Of a stretch of 64,000 nucleotides of DNA, positions 21,451-33,147 are shown piece by piece. Every line of letters begins with the position of its first letter. The stretch's first letter is position 1. The DNA comes from Ilyonectria destructans (Eukaryota; Ascomycota; Sordariomycetes; Hypocreales; Nectriaceae): the NCBI GenBank assembly GCA_020740775.1, contig JAHEWK010000019.1, positions 744,001 to 808,000 of the forward strand, given 5' to 3'. Under the pieces are notes generated by a model. That model was given only the letters and a program-made list of their open reading frames with translations, ran no database searches and was not told the DNA's origin. Made by a program: the position numbers and the translations under genes.

Positions 21451-23299
21451 TTAGAAGTTCACTTGCCCTCCTGCCAATCTCAGTTTCTTACCAAAGGCAT
21501 AAAAGACGACCAAAAATGGCCAAAGCGACTCCTAAAACAGCCGCCTGGATGCCAAAGCTTGTACCGTAGCCCTGCTTTTCACCCCATGGCTGCTGGAAGT
21601 ATCCCACAGCAAAGCCACCAATGGTTCGAGCGAAATTGAGGAAGCCAGCAACTTCGCAAGCGGCACCTGGGTAAGAATCGAGCAGGTATGCCGTAATTGC
21701 AACCAATGAGATCATTGTACCGAAGACGAATATGCCCCAACCCATGATAATAGCCGATATATCGAGATGGTTTTCCAGTGCTTGGCCCACCAATACCAGT
21801 CCCTATTTTGATTAGCCAAGCCAAAACATGGAAATACTGAATATGCGGTGAGGCTCTTACCGGCACCATCAGGAATATGGAAACGAAATTCATGACCAGT
21901 CGCGCCTCGGGGACAAAGCGGCCCTGGTGATTGCGGATATATCGATTCGCTATCCAGTCATTGGCGTAGTGACCAACTAGCTCGCTAAGGATAACCGCTA
22001 CGAGCGGTGTGAAGTACAGGAAGCCTATGGATTTAGGGCCATATCTATAGCCACCTAGAGTTGTACGTGTTGCAAAGAGAATTGAAGAGGTAATGTTGAT
22101 ACCTGTGCGGCAAAGTTAGTCATAATTTAACAAGTTGAAGCGTCCCATAATGAACCGATGGCCCACATGAATGTTAATGCCTGATATACTATCCCCGGAA
22201 TAATGATGGGCTTGATTAAAACTATAGTAAGCCGCCTCCAGCTTCTCCCAATAGGAATGAAGTAAGAGCTAGGCGCTTGAAAGCGCCAGAGACGAACCAG
22301 GCGAACTAGTCTATACCCCCTTAGTGGCTAGTCAGCGGGGGCGATGTTACGTCGATACCAAGATTCATCCGCGAAAGCAATAATAAGAACTAAGTCTAGG
22401 CAAATAATGGCAAAGATAAGCCAGAAATCTGGGCGCCAGCCTCCGGTCCTATTGATGATGAAATTAGCACAGAGGGGGCCTATATATGGCGACATCATGA
22501 ATATACATGCCCAGAGACCGAGCTTTCGTGTATGTTCGTGGAGGAAGAACCTAGGTCGATATTAATTGGCATTGGGAAATTGAAAGAGGTCACAGATAAC
22601 CTTATATATCTTGGATATATGCAGGGCTAAGGCATTAACAGATGGTTAGTGTCAAGCCCATAAGAGCACGGAGAGCATAGAAGGTGCTGAATGACGTCGT
22701 TAATGTATACCCCAACGTGAAGAGACCGCCGGATAGTGTTGTCCAAAAGAGTACGGGGCCTCGTCCCCAAAAGTACGAGAATGGAATCCACAGGAGGCCA
22801 CCAATGCCGCTTTCAAACATTAGCGCCGTCGTTTCGGTAGATGCTCCGCCACAATACCTATATCATCAAAACATTTAGATTGCCGGCTTCATTGACCTTA
22901 TTGGGATCCATATTCCATTCCACTGCTTGAGGGAATATGCAGGGGACGCCAGAGGAAGAGCCGAAGTCGCAGCAAAAAGCAGAAAAGGCTGTGATGAAGA
23001 GTATCATATGCTTTTTAAACCAAGACCAATTCAGAGGGTCATTTGGATCATCGGACGGCTGTGGAACGAGGACTGTCTGTTATTCCGGTTAGAATAAACA
23101 CTGAAAGTGTTGTCAGGACTATATATCAGGCTTTACTCACATGCCCGTCCTTTGCCAGGCGCAGTTGTCCGGTGCTCCCAATATGGGCGGCGCCGACGTC
23201 TAGCAAGACACCATCGCGACTTTGGTGTTTTTCGAGCTCAACAGGAGGTGTGGAGCCCCCATGCTCAATTTCGGTAGCGTCCTTTTTGCTATTGTGCAT
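21451..23299 (-). pseudogene. MFS drug:H+ antiporter (DHA1-type) pseudogene
   Basis: Read from ATG at 23299 to a stop at 21451. The N-terminus MHNSKKDATEIEHGG leads, after a GTGAGT intron, to VLVPQPSDDPNDPLNWSW, the conserved pre-helix motif of this transporter group. Later pieces are GLLWIPFSYFWGRGPVLFW (helix 2 and the motif-A region), FYALRALMGLTLTIC, HEHTRKLGLWACIFMMSPYI, FTPLVAVILSELVGHYANDW and RTIGGFAVGYFQQPWGEKQG. Several introns fit. Lesions are a stop and a displaced reading frame after NLNVLM near 22870, a TAG after RRNIAPAD near 22320, and an extra G near 21510 that turns the natural ending AIFVVFYAFGKKLR into an early stop. At least three independent breaks make it non-functional. 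Confidence 0.8.
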
Positions 23300-24144
23300 G
23301 TCGATAGCTATTACGTTAAGTGGAACTCCGATTGCTGTGGTTGGTGTCGAGGTACGAAAAGGGATCGATGCCCTTATGTGGCACTATATTTGCTGAAGGA
23401 GTTCGCAATGATATTGAACATAGATACATGTTGCCAATATAATTGCCGAATTGCAAATACAATTGCCGAAATTCGTATCCGCGTCTCCCCGCCTTTGTCT
23501 GGGTTGAGCTTGCATTACCTTGGGAATTGGGCTGTTTAAGGCCAAGCGTGTTCTCCTCGGCTGTTAAGCGCAAACTTTAATATTCAGCAGTTTCAAACAC
23601 CACATGCAGCATCACGCGTTTATCATTATCAGCCACTTTTGGGACATTGCATAATATCGCTATGGAGCCGCGTAATCCGAATAATAAATATACTCCATTT
23701 GTCTCCTGATTCCCTCGGCTGACTCTGGTCCCCGGATCTAGGCCCTTCTAGCGTGCACGCCATGAGGCTAAGGATTTGGTTTCAGCGACCCGAGGTCAGT
23801 CTTAGTCCATTGAACTGAAGTGAGAGGCTGCTATTGGCGCCGGTAACTGCCCTAAAATTGCCGCGGCAAACTGCCCCCACTTCCCCGCGATTTCGCTTGC
23901 CGTGGTCAACATGCCATAATTGAGATCTCCCGATGAGGTAACTAGCGGTGACCGCAGTCGGTTAGTCTTGAGAATCTCCAAGCAATTATGGGACTATTTA
24001 GCTGCCGGGCTGCTCCCTAGCTCCCTAGGCAGCTGAAGTATCTCACAGAGCCTTTCTAGAAAATTTATCAACCAGTTCTTCCTTTCTTTCTTTGCCATTC
24101 TCTCCGACCTAAACATTAGCGCCCCACGCGCTTGAGATATCACT
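23300..24144. promoter_or_regulatory. Intergenic region upstream of the hydrolase gene
   Basis: This 845-bp stretch separates two divergent genes and must hold the promoter of the hydrolase at 24145. No TATA box is obvious close to the ATG. Open frames near 23222-23573 have no domain character. Confidence 0.4.
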
Positions 24145-25053
24145 ATGCCCCTCACGACCCATCTCCATTGCTCGTCAGTAGAAGGACTGTCTTCGGTCAC
24201 TGTTCTCATTACCGGCAGCAAGTACTGTGCCTTAATCGACCCGCCTTTCCTTATTCCCGACGCCAACGATGTGGTATCTTGGATCAGAAAGACGACAACG
24301 CTGCCGCTCAAAGGCGTCTTTGTAACACACCACCACCCAGATCACTACTTCAGCGCAAATCCAATCCTCGAAGCTTTCCCAGAGGCAAAATTCTACGCGG
24401 CGCCCTACGTTTGTGCCGCTATTGATCGCGAATATGACGAGAAAGTAAAGTACTGGCCAACAGTAGTTGGTGCTGATAAGGTGCCGGCGGCGCCCCGGAA
24501 GCCCGACAAGTTTCATCACAGCTTCTTCGTGCTCGATGGAGACGAGAGCTCTCCCGTTATGCTCTTGGGCCCTCTACAGGGTGACTGCGTCGACGGCACC
24601 CTCTTCTGGCTACCGTCGGAGCGAACAATTATTTGCGGCGATGCGATCTATGCGCGTTGCTCACACATCTGGGTTGAAGAGATTGAGACTCCTACCATCT
24701 TGGCAGCTTGGAGGAAAACAATCGCGTTGATCGAAGGCCTAAACCCCGCGACTATTATACCGGGCCACCTGGAGGCTGGGTGGGAGTTAGATGCTAAGGC
24801 GGACTTGGAGCATAATAAGAAATATCTTCAGATGTTTGAAGAAAAGATTGAGAAGGCGACGAAGAAGCCTGGGGTAGAGGAGCTCTTTGAAATATTCAAG
24901 AATGCATTCCCCCAAGCAGAAAAGAATACAGATTTCTTTTTGGGCCATCTCAGCAATCAGTTTGGAGAAGGTGGTGTTAAATGGGAGGAGAACCGGCATC
25001 ACCTAGTTGCGACCAGAACGAAAGAACAGTTGGAGGCCTATTGGCTAGCTTAA
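24145..25053 (+). CDS. Metallo-beta-lactamase-fold hydrolase, 302 aa, single exon, intact
   Basis: A complete 302-codon frame without introns. The metal-binding signature is THHHPDH at residues 61-67, giving H62, H64, D66 and H67 of the HxHxDH motif. Further ligands fit at D166 in IICGDAIY and H208 in IIPGHLEAG. The N-terminal half holds the usual beta-sandwich strands (SVTVLITGSKYCALIDPP), and the C-terminus is a helical charged extension (YLQMFEEKIEKATKK). Related fungal proteins are cytosolic zinc hydrolases, some found beside secondary-metabolite or detoxification genes; the substrate cannot be told from sequence. It lies divergent to the dead MFS transporter at 21451-23299, so it may be the survivor of a former two-gene module. 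No RIP-type damage is seen. Confidence 0.93.
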   Translation: MPLTTHLHCSSVEGLSSVTVLITGSKYCALIDPPFLIPDANDVVSWIRKTTTLPLKGVFVTHHHPDHYFSANPILEAFPEAKFYAAPYVCAAIDREYDEKVKYWPTVVGADKVPAAPRKPDKFHHSFFVLDGDESSPVMLLGPLQGDCVDGTLFWLPSERTIICGDAIYARCSHIWVEEIETPTILAAWRKTIALIEGLNPATIIPGHLEAGWELDAKADLEHNKKYLQMFEEKIEKATKKPGVEELFEIFKNAFPQAEKNTDFFLGHLSNQFGEGGVKWEENRHHLVATRTKEQLEAYWLA

Positions 25054-26655
25054 ATCATCAGCCACACCAAGGAGTTGCAACACTATTGCAATAGCTTGAC
25101 TGACCCCCCCTCAGTATAAAAGCTAGATATTGAAATAAAGCCCTCGAAAGTCCGCCTTAATCCTCGTTCTAACGATCCATATACTGGAGAGTATTGCCGG
25201 ATAAAGAGGAGTTTTTTTCCAAGATATTTGCCAAAAGCTTAAGCGATCATTCCGTCGATATCTAATAATGTGTGGTAAATGCTAAATCGAGTTGGACCGA
25301 CGATGTATAAACCCAAGTCTACCCAGATGCTTCATCAAGCCCAGTTTCTCTTGTGCTGGGACATGTTCATTCCCCTCTTCCCTCCACTCCTTCCTCTGTG
25401 CTGATGAACTTCTCTTATCATAGAGGCGTCATTATGGCTTTCTGTCGGAAGTGGCTGGGTCTATTAGTATGAAGCACTAAGGGTATCCTAGGTAGTCTTA
25501 CTGTAATCGAATAAGCTAAAAGAAATAATTTATTCTATAGAATGATAGATAAAGGGAATGATAAATAGATCAATATTTGGAAGCCTGTATGGCAACTTAA
25601 TATCCTGAAGTAAGGTATTAATCTACTGTATAGGCTGACCTTCTAGGAGGAAATCGACCTTAATGTCACGGGCAGGGCCCATATCCTTGCGGCTGTGCCG
25701 CAAGAGGTACTAGGCTCGTGCGCGCCAGGGATGAGAAATCGGTCCACAGCTCAGGGGCACTTAGGAGCTTCTTTCTTTCTTCTTCATCTTTGATGTAAAT
25801 AGCATCCTGGACTAGATAGCTGAAATCCAGCTACTAGAGGCCGTTCACACCCCCTAGGTCAGGCTCTTGCTCTGGTCTTGCCCGTGCAGGTCCGCAACTC
25901 GGAATAGTTACCCGCCGATCCCAATTACAAGTAAACGCACCTGATATACTTCTCGCTACTCAATGTAGTAGCTCCCAAGCTAAACCACATCTTTCGCGAT
26001 AGTCCAGTGGGGATCCCTCCGTCATCACAAAATCCTTCGAAACTTAAACTAGAAACCGATAGGTCATTGCTTAGCTCTCCGTCTGACCGACTAGCTTCTT
26101 ATTAATCCTAGGGAATCCGTCAAGGATTTTGTAGTTCTTTTTCCCCTTGTAAACTACGCTAAGGATTTTCTAGCAAGGGTTTTATCGCATCTAATTAGCG
26201 TTTCTAGGCCTAATAACTCTACTCAGCATGCCGGGAAAAGCACGAGGCCGAAACTAGGTATCCTACTCTTAGGAAGAAGAGTTTAAGAGAAAGTGCTGTA
26301 ATTGCTTTTTCGTCATAATAAATGTGTTTGAAAGGTAATATTAGCACGCCTTGTTGAAGTGGGGAGTAATGGTTTTCTGATGAACGTAGTTATGTGTGTA
26401 GCGTACTCGGTATTTATACTTTTCCGTTGTTTCTCTCGAGCTAATTAGATTACTTATCCTCCGCCTGAGATAAAGAAAATATCGTGCCACCTGCTTCATC
26501 AGATTGCACCAGATACAGGACACATAGACAGTAAAGCAAACTTGTCCTTGTTCTTATTTCGGAAATCTTAACTCGGCCTTGGCCACTGCTGCCGCATCAT
26601 CTGGATCTTGGAAACCTTATTAGTCTAGGCTAATATTATGTTACCTTATAATATT
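25054..26655. other. Intergenic transition to the AT-rich block, no gene seen
   Basis: Normal GC falling towards AT-rich at the right end. Stops are frequent in all frames. CTTGCGGC-TGT-GCCGCAAG near 25695 is a short perfect hairpin of no clear role. Confidence 0.5.
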
Positions 26656-29644
26656 TGTTGGAGGTTATAAGGCAGTGGAATAAAGTAATAATATTATAAA
26701 AGAAATATCCTAATAAAGAATATAAAGATAAGGGGTATATAAAGATAAGAGGTAGATAGTGTAAGATAGTATAAGATAGTGTATTAATAGTGTATAATGT
26801 TATAATACTTAGATAGAATAAGTCTGGAATTACCCAGGGAGTCTCAGCCTTTTTATAGACAATTTACTCAAAATCTAGCTATTGTATCAGAACAATAGGT
26901 ATACCACTAGAAAGCCTTAAATTGCAGCTTTCTTATGGTACTGAATTTGTCCTCATAAGTGCTTTTCTTATTGAGTAATATTGATTCCAAATAGCGGATG
27001 ATTTGAAATTAATTGATTTCAAAGTGCGGATAGATTAATAAGCCGATTCGGGCTGATTAGTCATACAGTATAAATACTAGTAATAATACTGTATTTTAGT
27101 ATCTTTTTATAAGATTTTTATAGAATATTTAAGCTATATTTTAAAACTTAAAGCTTAAAGCTTAACCTGTAACGTAGTTATAAAATTATATATTTACGGT
27201 CTTTAATAAGTATAATATAGATATAGTAGCTGTAGTAGTATATCTGTATTTATTACCTAAATAAAGTAATAAGAGATTTAGAAGAAGTATAAAAAAAGAG
27301 TAAAGAAGTATTAGATACTCTACTGGATATAGTGTATTTATATTCTAAATAAAATCAATTTATTAATAAAGTATTTTACTTATTTACTAGATCTTTAGGT
27401 TTTTAGTTACTACTTTATAAGATAATTATTATTAGATATAGAATTAAATTATATCTTTAGGTATTACTCTATAAGCTACTTAAGGCTTAAATTAAGCTGG
27501 TATAACAGTAAGTAGCTACACTTAATATTATCTATAAATAAAATATAATTAGGGATATTTTATTTCTATTTAATAATAGTATGCTAATTAAAGTACTTAA
27601 AAAGCTAAAAACTGAGGGGTTTTAATATACCTCTATAATAAGCTGCTATTTTATAGGCTTTAAATTAAAGAGAAATTAATATTATCTTAAAGAGGTTTAT
27701 AAATAGAATTAAAAGCTTAAAGCTAGCTGCTAATTAGCAGCTTAAGTTAAGTGTGACAGTTAGGTCTAACCTAGGGGTATAGGGCAGGTCCGGGGCATAG
27801 TGTTTATAATCGAGTAGATTAGGATGTTATAGTAAGCAATATAGGTTACAGTCTGATAATAGTAGAATAGTAGATTTAATATAACTAAGTATGTTAATAG
27901 CTGGTAAGGCTATTTCTATAAAAGTGCTAAATGAATATACTTATATACTGTATATATTTATATAGATTGTATGAGGCATTAGATTATAGCAATCCTGGGA
28001 TTATAATAATTTAGAATTATAGGGACAATCCTTAGTGTGGCGCTCTATATATAGTTGGATGGAAAAAGTGGGTATGTTATAGTTCTGCTAGTTATAACTG
28101 CCTGGTCTCAATCTGGGCTGTAATATTAAGAAGGAGTAGGTTAATATACTATAGAGAAGTAAAGTTTTCTATTAATAGTTTTTTACTAAGAGTCTATACA
28201 GTAAAAACTTTAAGATTATAGGAGGCTAAAATCTTAATACTTTAAGAGCTAAGGTATAGAATATAGAGGTAAATATCTAGTAGGCTTTAGAAGCCTTTTA
28301 GTTAAAGGTAAAATATATCCAGAAGTAAGAGGCTAAGGATATTAAGAAGTAAAGTAATTTTACTTTCTTAAATATATAGCTTTACAGACTAAAAGTATCT
28401 ATCTACCTAAAGGAATTTAATAGAAAGAAGAAGTTTCTATAGAGTTTAATTTTACTTAAATATACTATTAATTTAGGAGACTTAAAGGGTAATAATAATA
28501 TTAAGTTTTAATAAATTTATTTTACTATTAAGTATTTTATCTACTATACTATAGCTATAATAAAATTAAGTATTATCTTATAGATTATACTATTTAAAGT
28601 TAATTAAAAGGAGCTTAATAAAAAGTAGAATATATTATTCTACTTTAAGTTTAAATAGGTAACTTAAAAGAGGTATATTATAGTATACCTATAGCTATTT
28701 ATATATATTATATAATTTATAGTATTTATAAGAATAATATATAGAAGATCTATAGTAACTTTATATTAAAGCTTTTAGCTATTATAGCTATTTTATATCT
28801 TCTGCTAGTTAAATATATTATTAATAAATAAATTAAATCTATTTAATAAAGAAGATAATAAGACTAAAGTAAAGAGAATATAAAGGAGAATAACTTAAGC
28901 TATTTTAAACTTATCTTTAATATAATATACTAATTTATAGTTAGAAGCAGTAAGAGCTAAAATACTATACTAATACAGTTTATTATATAACTTTATAATT
29001 ACAGTATAGCAGTAAATAGCAATAAGACTATAGAAGGTTCAGTTAGCTGAAACTACAATAATACTATCTATAAGAGACTTCAGATTAATATCTATTAAAA
29101 ACTGTAAATATATAACTTTATAACTACTTTATAGATTAAGCTTTAAGCTTTAAACTTTAAAATATAGCTTAAATATTCTATAAAAAGTCTTATAAGAAGA
29201 TACTAAAATACAGTATTATTACTAATATTTATACTGTATAACTAATCAGCTCGAATCAGCTTATTAATCTATCCGCACTTTAAAATTAATTAATTTCAAA
29301 TTATCCGCTATTTAAAATCAATATTACTTAATAGGGAAAGCACTTATAAGGATAAATACAGTACCATAAGAAAGCTGCAATTTAAGGCTTTTTAGTGGTA
29401 TATTTATTATTCTGATATAATAGCTAGATTTTAAGCAAATTGTCTATAAAAAGGCTGAGACCCCCTGGGCAATTTCAGACTTATTCTATCTTATTATCAT
29501 AACATTATACACTATTAATACACTATTAATACACTATCTTATACTATTTACCTCTTATCTTTATATACCCCTTAACCTTATATCCTTTATTAGGATATTT
29601 CTTTTATAATATTACTTTATTCCACTGCCTTATAACCTCTAATA
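26656..29644. mobile_element. AT-rich element with inverted arms of about 560 bp
   Basis: The left arm (26656 to about 27215) and right arm (about 29090 to 29644) are reverse complements over most of their length, for example GGTTATAAGGCAGTGGAATA at 26663 against its complement near 29620. The outer ends read TGTTGGAGG on the left and, on the complement of the right, TATTAGAGG, which is the same word after G-to-A change. The flanks ATATT and ATATC resemble a 5-bp duplication. The interior is stop-ridden and I recognise no transposase. It could be a long-arm DNA transposon or two copies of an LTR in opposite orientation. Confidence 0.75.
27752..28125 (-). mobile_element. Solo LTR of the outer Gypsy family, 374 bp
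   Basis: This is the reverse complement of the LTRs at 35957-36320 and 51930-52245. On the plus strand it runs from TGTGACAGTTAGG to GGGCTGTAATA (originally ...GTAACA). It is flanked on both sides by TTAAG (27747-27751 and 28126-28130), a clean 5-bp target duplication, so it is a solo LTR left by recombination. It is inserted in the interior of the long-armed element. Confidence 0.9.
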
Positions 29645-32644
29645 ATATCCTTAGTATTATAACGGGTTGGCTCTAGTGGGGCTCAAGCGGCAGCTAGCAC
29701 TTCAACTGACCCGTATATGCATGCAGTTCCCAGTTACAGCAAAAGGGAAAGTAATAACTCAATTGCTTATTGAGTTATCTAGCTGCACCTATCTGCCCTA
29801 CCACCAGCTGCCTAAACCAGGCACAGCCTGGTTTCTAATACTAGGTCTTCAACCTGTAATAAGTATTCAGTTAATACTTTAAATTATTCTATAATAGGCT
29901 GAATTATTATTCTATAAAAAGTTACTTTTCTATTAGAATTTTAAGAATTAATTACCCGCTATATTTAGGCTACTTAAGATTCTATAGAATAATCTTATTA
30001 ATAATACTACTAATACTACTATAGGCTATTTATTTATAGAGAGCCTCTTCTAGCTTAACTCTATAAGTAAGAGTTAGCTCTTTTAAAAAGTATAGAAGGA
30101 TAATAAGCTCTAAAGAGAATAAATTTAATCTAACTTAAAGTTCAGTTTTAAACTTTATAAAAAAGCTATATTATATTATAGTATAGATTTAAAGAAGTTT
30201 CTTAATATTATCTTATTCTTATTTATCTCTATAGCAAGCAGTCAGTATAAGTATTTAAGCTTCTTACTCTATAGTATTATAATACAGTAAATAGTAGAAT
30301 ATAAAATATCTTAATAGACTGTAAACTTATTATACTTATTACTAGCTATTATAAAAAGCTCTTTAAGATAGACTAACTTAAGATTATCTATTAGTTTATA
30401 CTCTAAAAGATTAGTATTTTACTAATTTATTAATCTTTAGGCTATAGAAGAGATCTTAAATAATAAGATTAGCAATAGTAAGAATAAATATAAATTAAAT
30501 ACATATAAAACTAAAAGTACAAGTAGTTTATTATAAGAGTCTCTATAGAAAGTATATAAATTAAGCTTTAAGTAATACTAGATATTACCTTAAATACTCT
30601 ACATTCTATAAAGAATAAGTTAATTTAGCTATAAGAAGAGAGTTATAATTAGTAGCTAGAGGTATCTTACTATTATATTTATATATTAGTATTTTCAGAC
30701 TGTAATAACAGTATATATAACTCTTATTAGTAAGATAGATAAAAGCTATAGCAGTAAGAGTAATAATAAGAGTAATAAAAATAGCCTATAGAATATTTAA
30801 GCTGAATATAGATTCTTAATTACAGGCTTAATCTATAGGCAGCTTATTACTAAGAGTTACTTTAAGATAAATAAGCAGTATATTAATTTCCAGTTTATTA
30901 GTTAAAAATAATACTAACTTCTTAAGTTTCTATTTACTATTAATAGATTTAGGGAGGTTCTTAAGCTAGAGTATAAGTAGAAAAATCTATTATTATACTA
31001 TAAAGTAATATTATTAAAATCACTATTCTGACTACTATTTCAAATTCTGTACAGTTACGTGCTTATATGAGTGTTAACAAGGGACTTAATCTATTAATCT
31101 TAAACCTAATTACAGTCTTTTGCCTCTTCTAACTACCAAACACATAACCTCCTCCGCAATATCCATTAGTTCCCTTAGGCTCTTATATTAATTCTTTAGC
31201 TGCAAGTTAACCAATATTACATCGCTTATCAGCTGTATAGTCTATACTGTGTACTCACCACGCAATTTCCAGATAAATTCCTTTCCTGCTAGAGGGATTC
31301 TTTCTATTTTGCAGTTCTCAAGAAGGATCTTAAGATAGCGTAGCTCTTTATCAACCCAGCGTTATAGAATTAGATCTATGCCAGCTAGCTCTCAGATAGT
31401 GTAGCAGCTAAAGATCAGTAACTGCACTAAATACAGCTTGTTGGGTTTATCAGTTTGGATTTATCTGGTATCTTTTAATCCAGATTTTCAAACTGCAGCT
31501 TGCAGCTTTACAATAAGGGCTGGGTTAGTTTCTATTAACTCTTCCAGATTGAATTAAAAGCTATAGATATAGCGATAATTAGGGTAGACTTCTTCAGTCT
31601 GCACTATAAGGCGGAAAGGGAGAGATATCTTCAGTTGGGTAGTTAGTTAAGTCGTTAGTTAAGGTGTGTGTAAGGATGGAAGGATAACTGAAATAGAAGA
31701 GGTGAGGCCTGTAGAGTCTTTATATCCATCAGGATTTTGCCTTTTCCAAGATCTAGCTTTTCCAGCAGATCTAGCTTTTTCAAGATATAGCTGTTACCTG
31801 CAGCTTATTAAGGTATTGGGAAAGATAACCAGTTGGACTAGAAACCTTAGTCTGTCTGAATGTACTATTAATCTTTAAATGGACTGGGTATATAGTCTGT
31901 ATTGTTAATACTATTATTAGTGGTTTTTTTTTACTGTTAAGCTTCTAGTCCCCCCTCTGGGTATGTGTGTATTAGGGCACTCTAACCTCTTAATACTATA
32001 AAGTAATATAAAAACTCCAGCTTAAGTAGTAAAAGATCTTATAGCAGATTAATATTAATTAATACTGTTTATATAGAGATTAAACTTACTTTTAAGATAA
32101 ATAGTAAGAAACAGTTAAGTTAATTATAATAAATAAAAGCCTAATTATAGTAATAATAGAGATTAATCTGATAAGAGTTTATAGTTTATACTACTAGCTG
32201 CTAGCTACTTTAGTAAAGTAATAATTATTATTATTCTATCTATCTCTCTTTAGGGTAATTTATTAAATTGATATTAGAAACTAAATATCTTTTATATTAA
32301 GTAGAGGAGTAATTAAATTCTAGGGAATATATTAATTATATTTATAATACTAAAGTTAGCTATAATAAAGTAATTTTAGAATTATATTAAGTTACAAGTT
32401 ATAGTATAACTAAACCAATTTATTATTAATAAGAATTATATAATTCTTAAGGGTATAAAAGTATTTTAATCTATACTATAGAAGCTAAAAGGCTTTATAC
32501 TTATTAAAGTATAAATAGTCTATCTTACTACTATACTCCTACTAATTAAAGAGAATATACTCTTTAACCTTATAAATATAGGATATAAAAATACTATTAT
32601 AATTTGGATAAGAATAATATATACTAATATTACCTATAGTATAA
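29645..32644. other. RIP-eroded repeat DNA with islands of better-preserved sequence
   Basis: Very AT-rich with stops in every frame. The island at 29660-29885 has normal GC and an AACCAGGC-ACA-GCCTGGTT hairpin. The island at about 31020-31660 reads on the minus strand as a protein with few stops, all TAG/TGA, for example EEVYPNYRYIYSF, DKPNKLYLVQLL and WVDKELRYLKILLENCKIER. I cannot assign that protein. A plus-strand frame at 31666-31878 is not convincing. Confidence 0.5.
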
Positions 32645-33142
32645 TATTACAGCTTGGTTCACCGAACAGCGAGAGAGGCTTAAAAGAGCAGCTAGTATGC
32701 CCAGTAATTGCAATCAATATGATTATTAACCAATCTTTTGCCCCCTGGTACAGCAGTCTAGCACAACCGTTACACGATAATCACATAATGCTGGTGGTCT
32801 TAGGTTCGATTCCCGGGTTGGTGCCCGCGGAAGCCCGTTCCGGACTGCTAACAAGCTTACCTAATGCATATCTTGTTGCGCGTGACGTACTGCGGCAAGG
32901 GGGGTATATGCGGGGTATGCCTTGGGGGTTGGCTAGCTACCACACCGGATAAAGGAACTTCCGGCCCAGATTCCTAAGGCTTGGGGACAAGCCTTGTGGG
33001 AGGGGAGCATCGTGTTACGGCTTGGTTCACCGAACAGCAAGAGAGGCTTAAAAGAGCAGCTAGTGTGCCCAGTAATTGCAATCAATGTGATTATTGACCA
33101 ATCTTTTGCCCCCTGGTACAGCGGTCTAGCACAACCGTTACA
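32645..33142 (+). mobile_element. TRIM-like miniature LTR element, 498 bp
   Basis: Two direct repeats of 130 bp (32645-32774 and 33013-33142) enclose 238 bp of non-coding DNA. The repeats run TGTTACGGCTTGGTTCACC to CAACCGTTACA, so they have TG...CA ends, and the whole is flanked by TATAA on both sides (32640-32644, 33143-33147). The left repeat differs from the right mainly by G-to-A changes, as expected from RIP on one strand. The internal part has a perfect B-box word GGTTCGATTCC at about 32811, and the LTR end has an A-box-like TGGTACAGCGG. No coding capacity is present, so it must have depended on another element. Confidence 0.85.
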
Positions 33143-33147
33143 TATAA

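Noticed and set aside
32740..32830. A complete tRNA gene over the A-like and B-box words
   Set aside because: Acceptor and T stems do not pair; only the box words fit, so I kept it as a promoter-like feature of the element.
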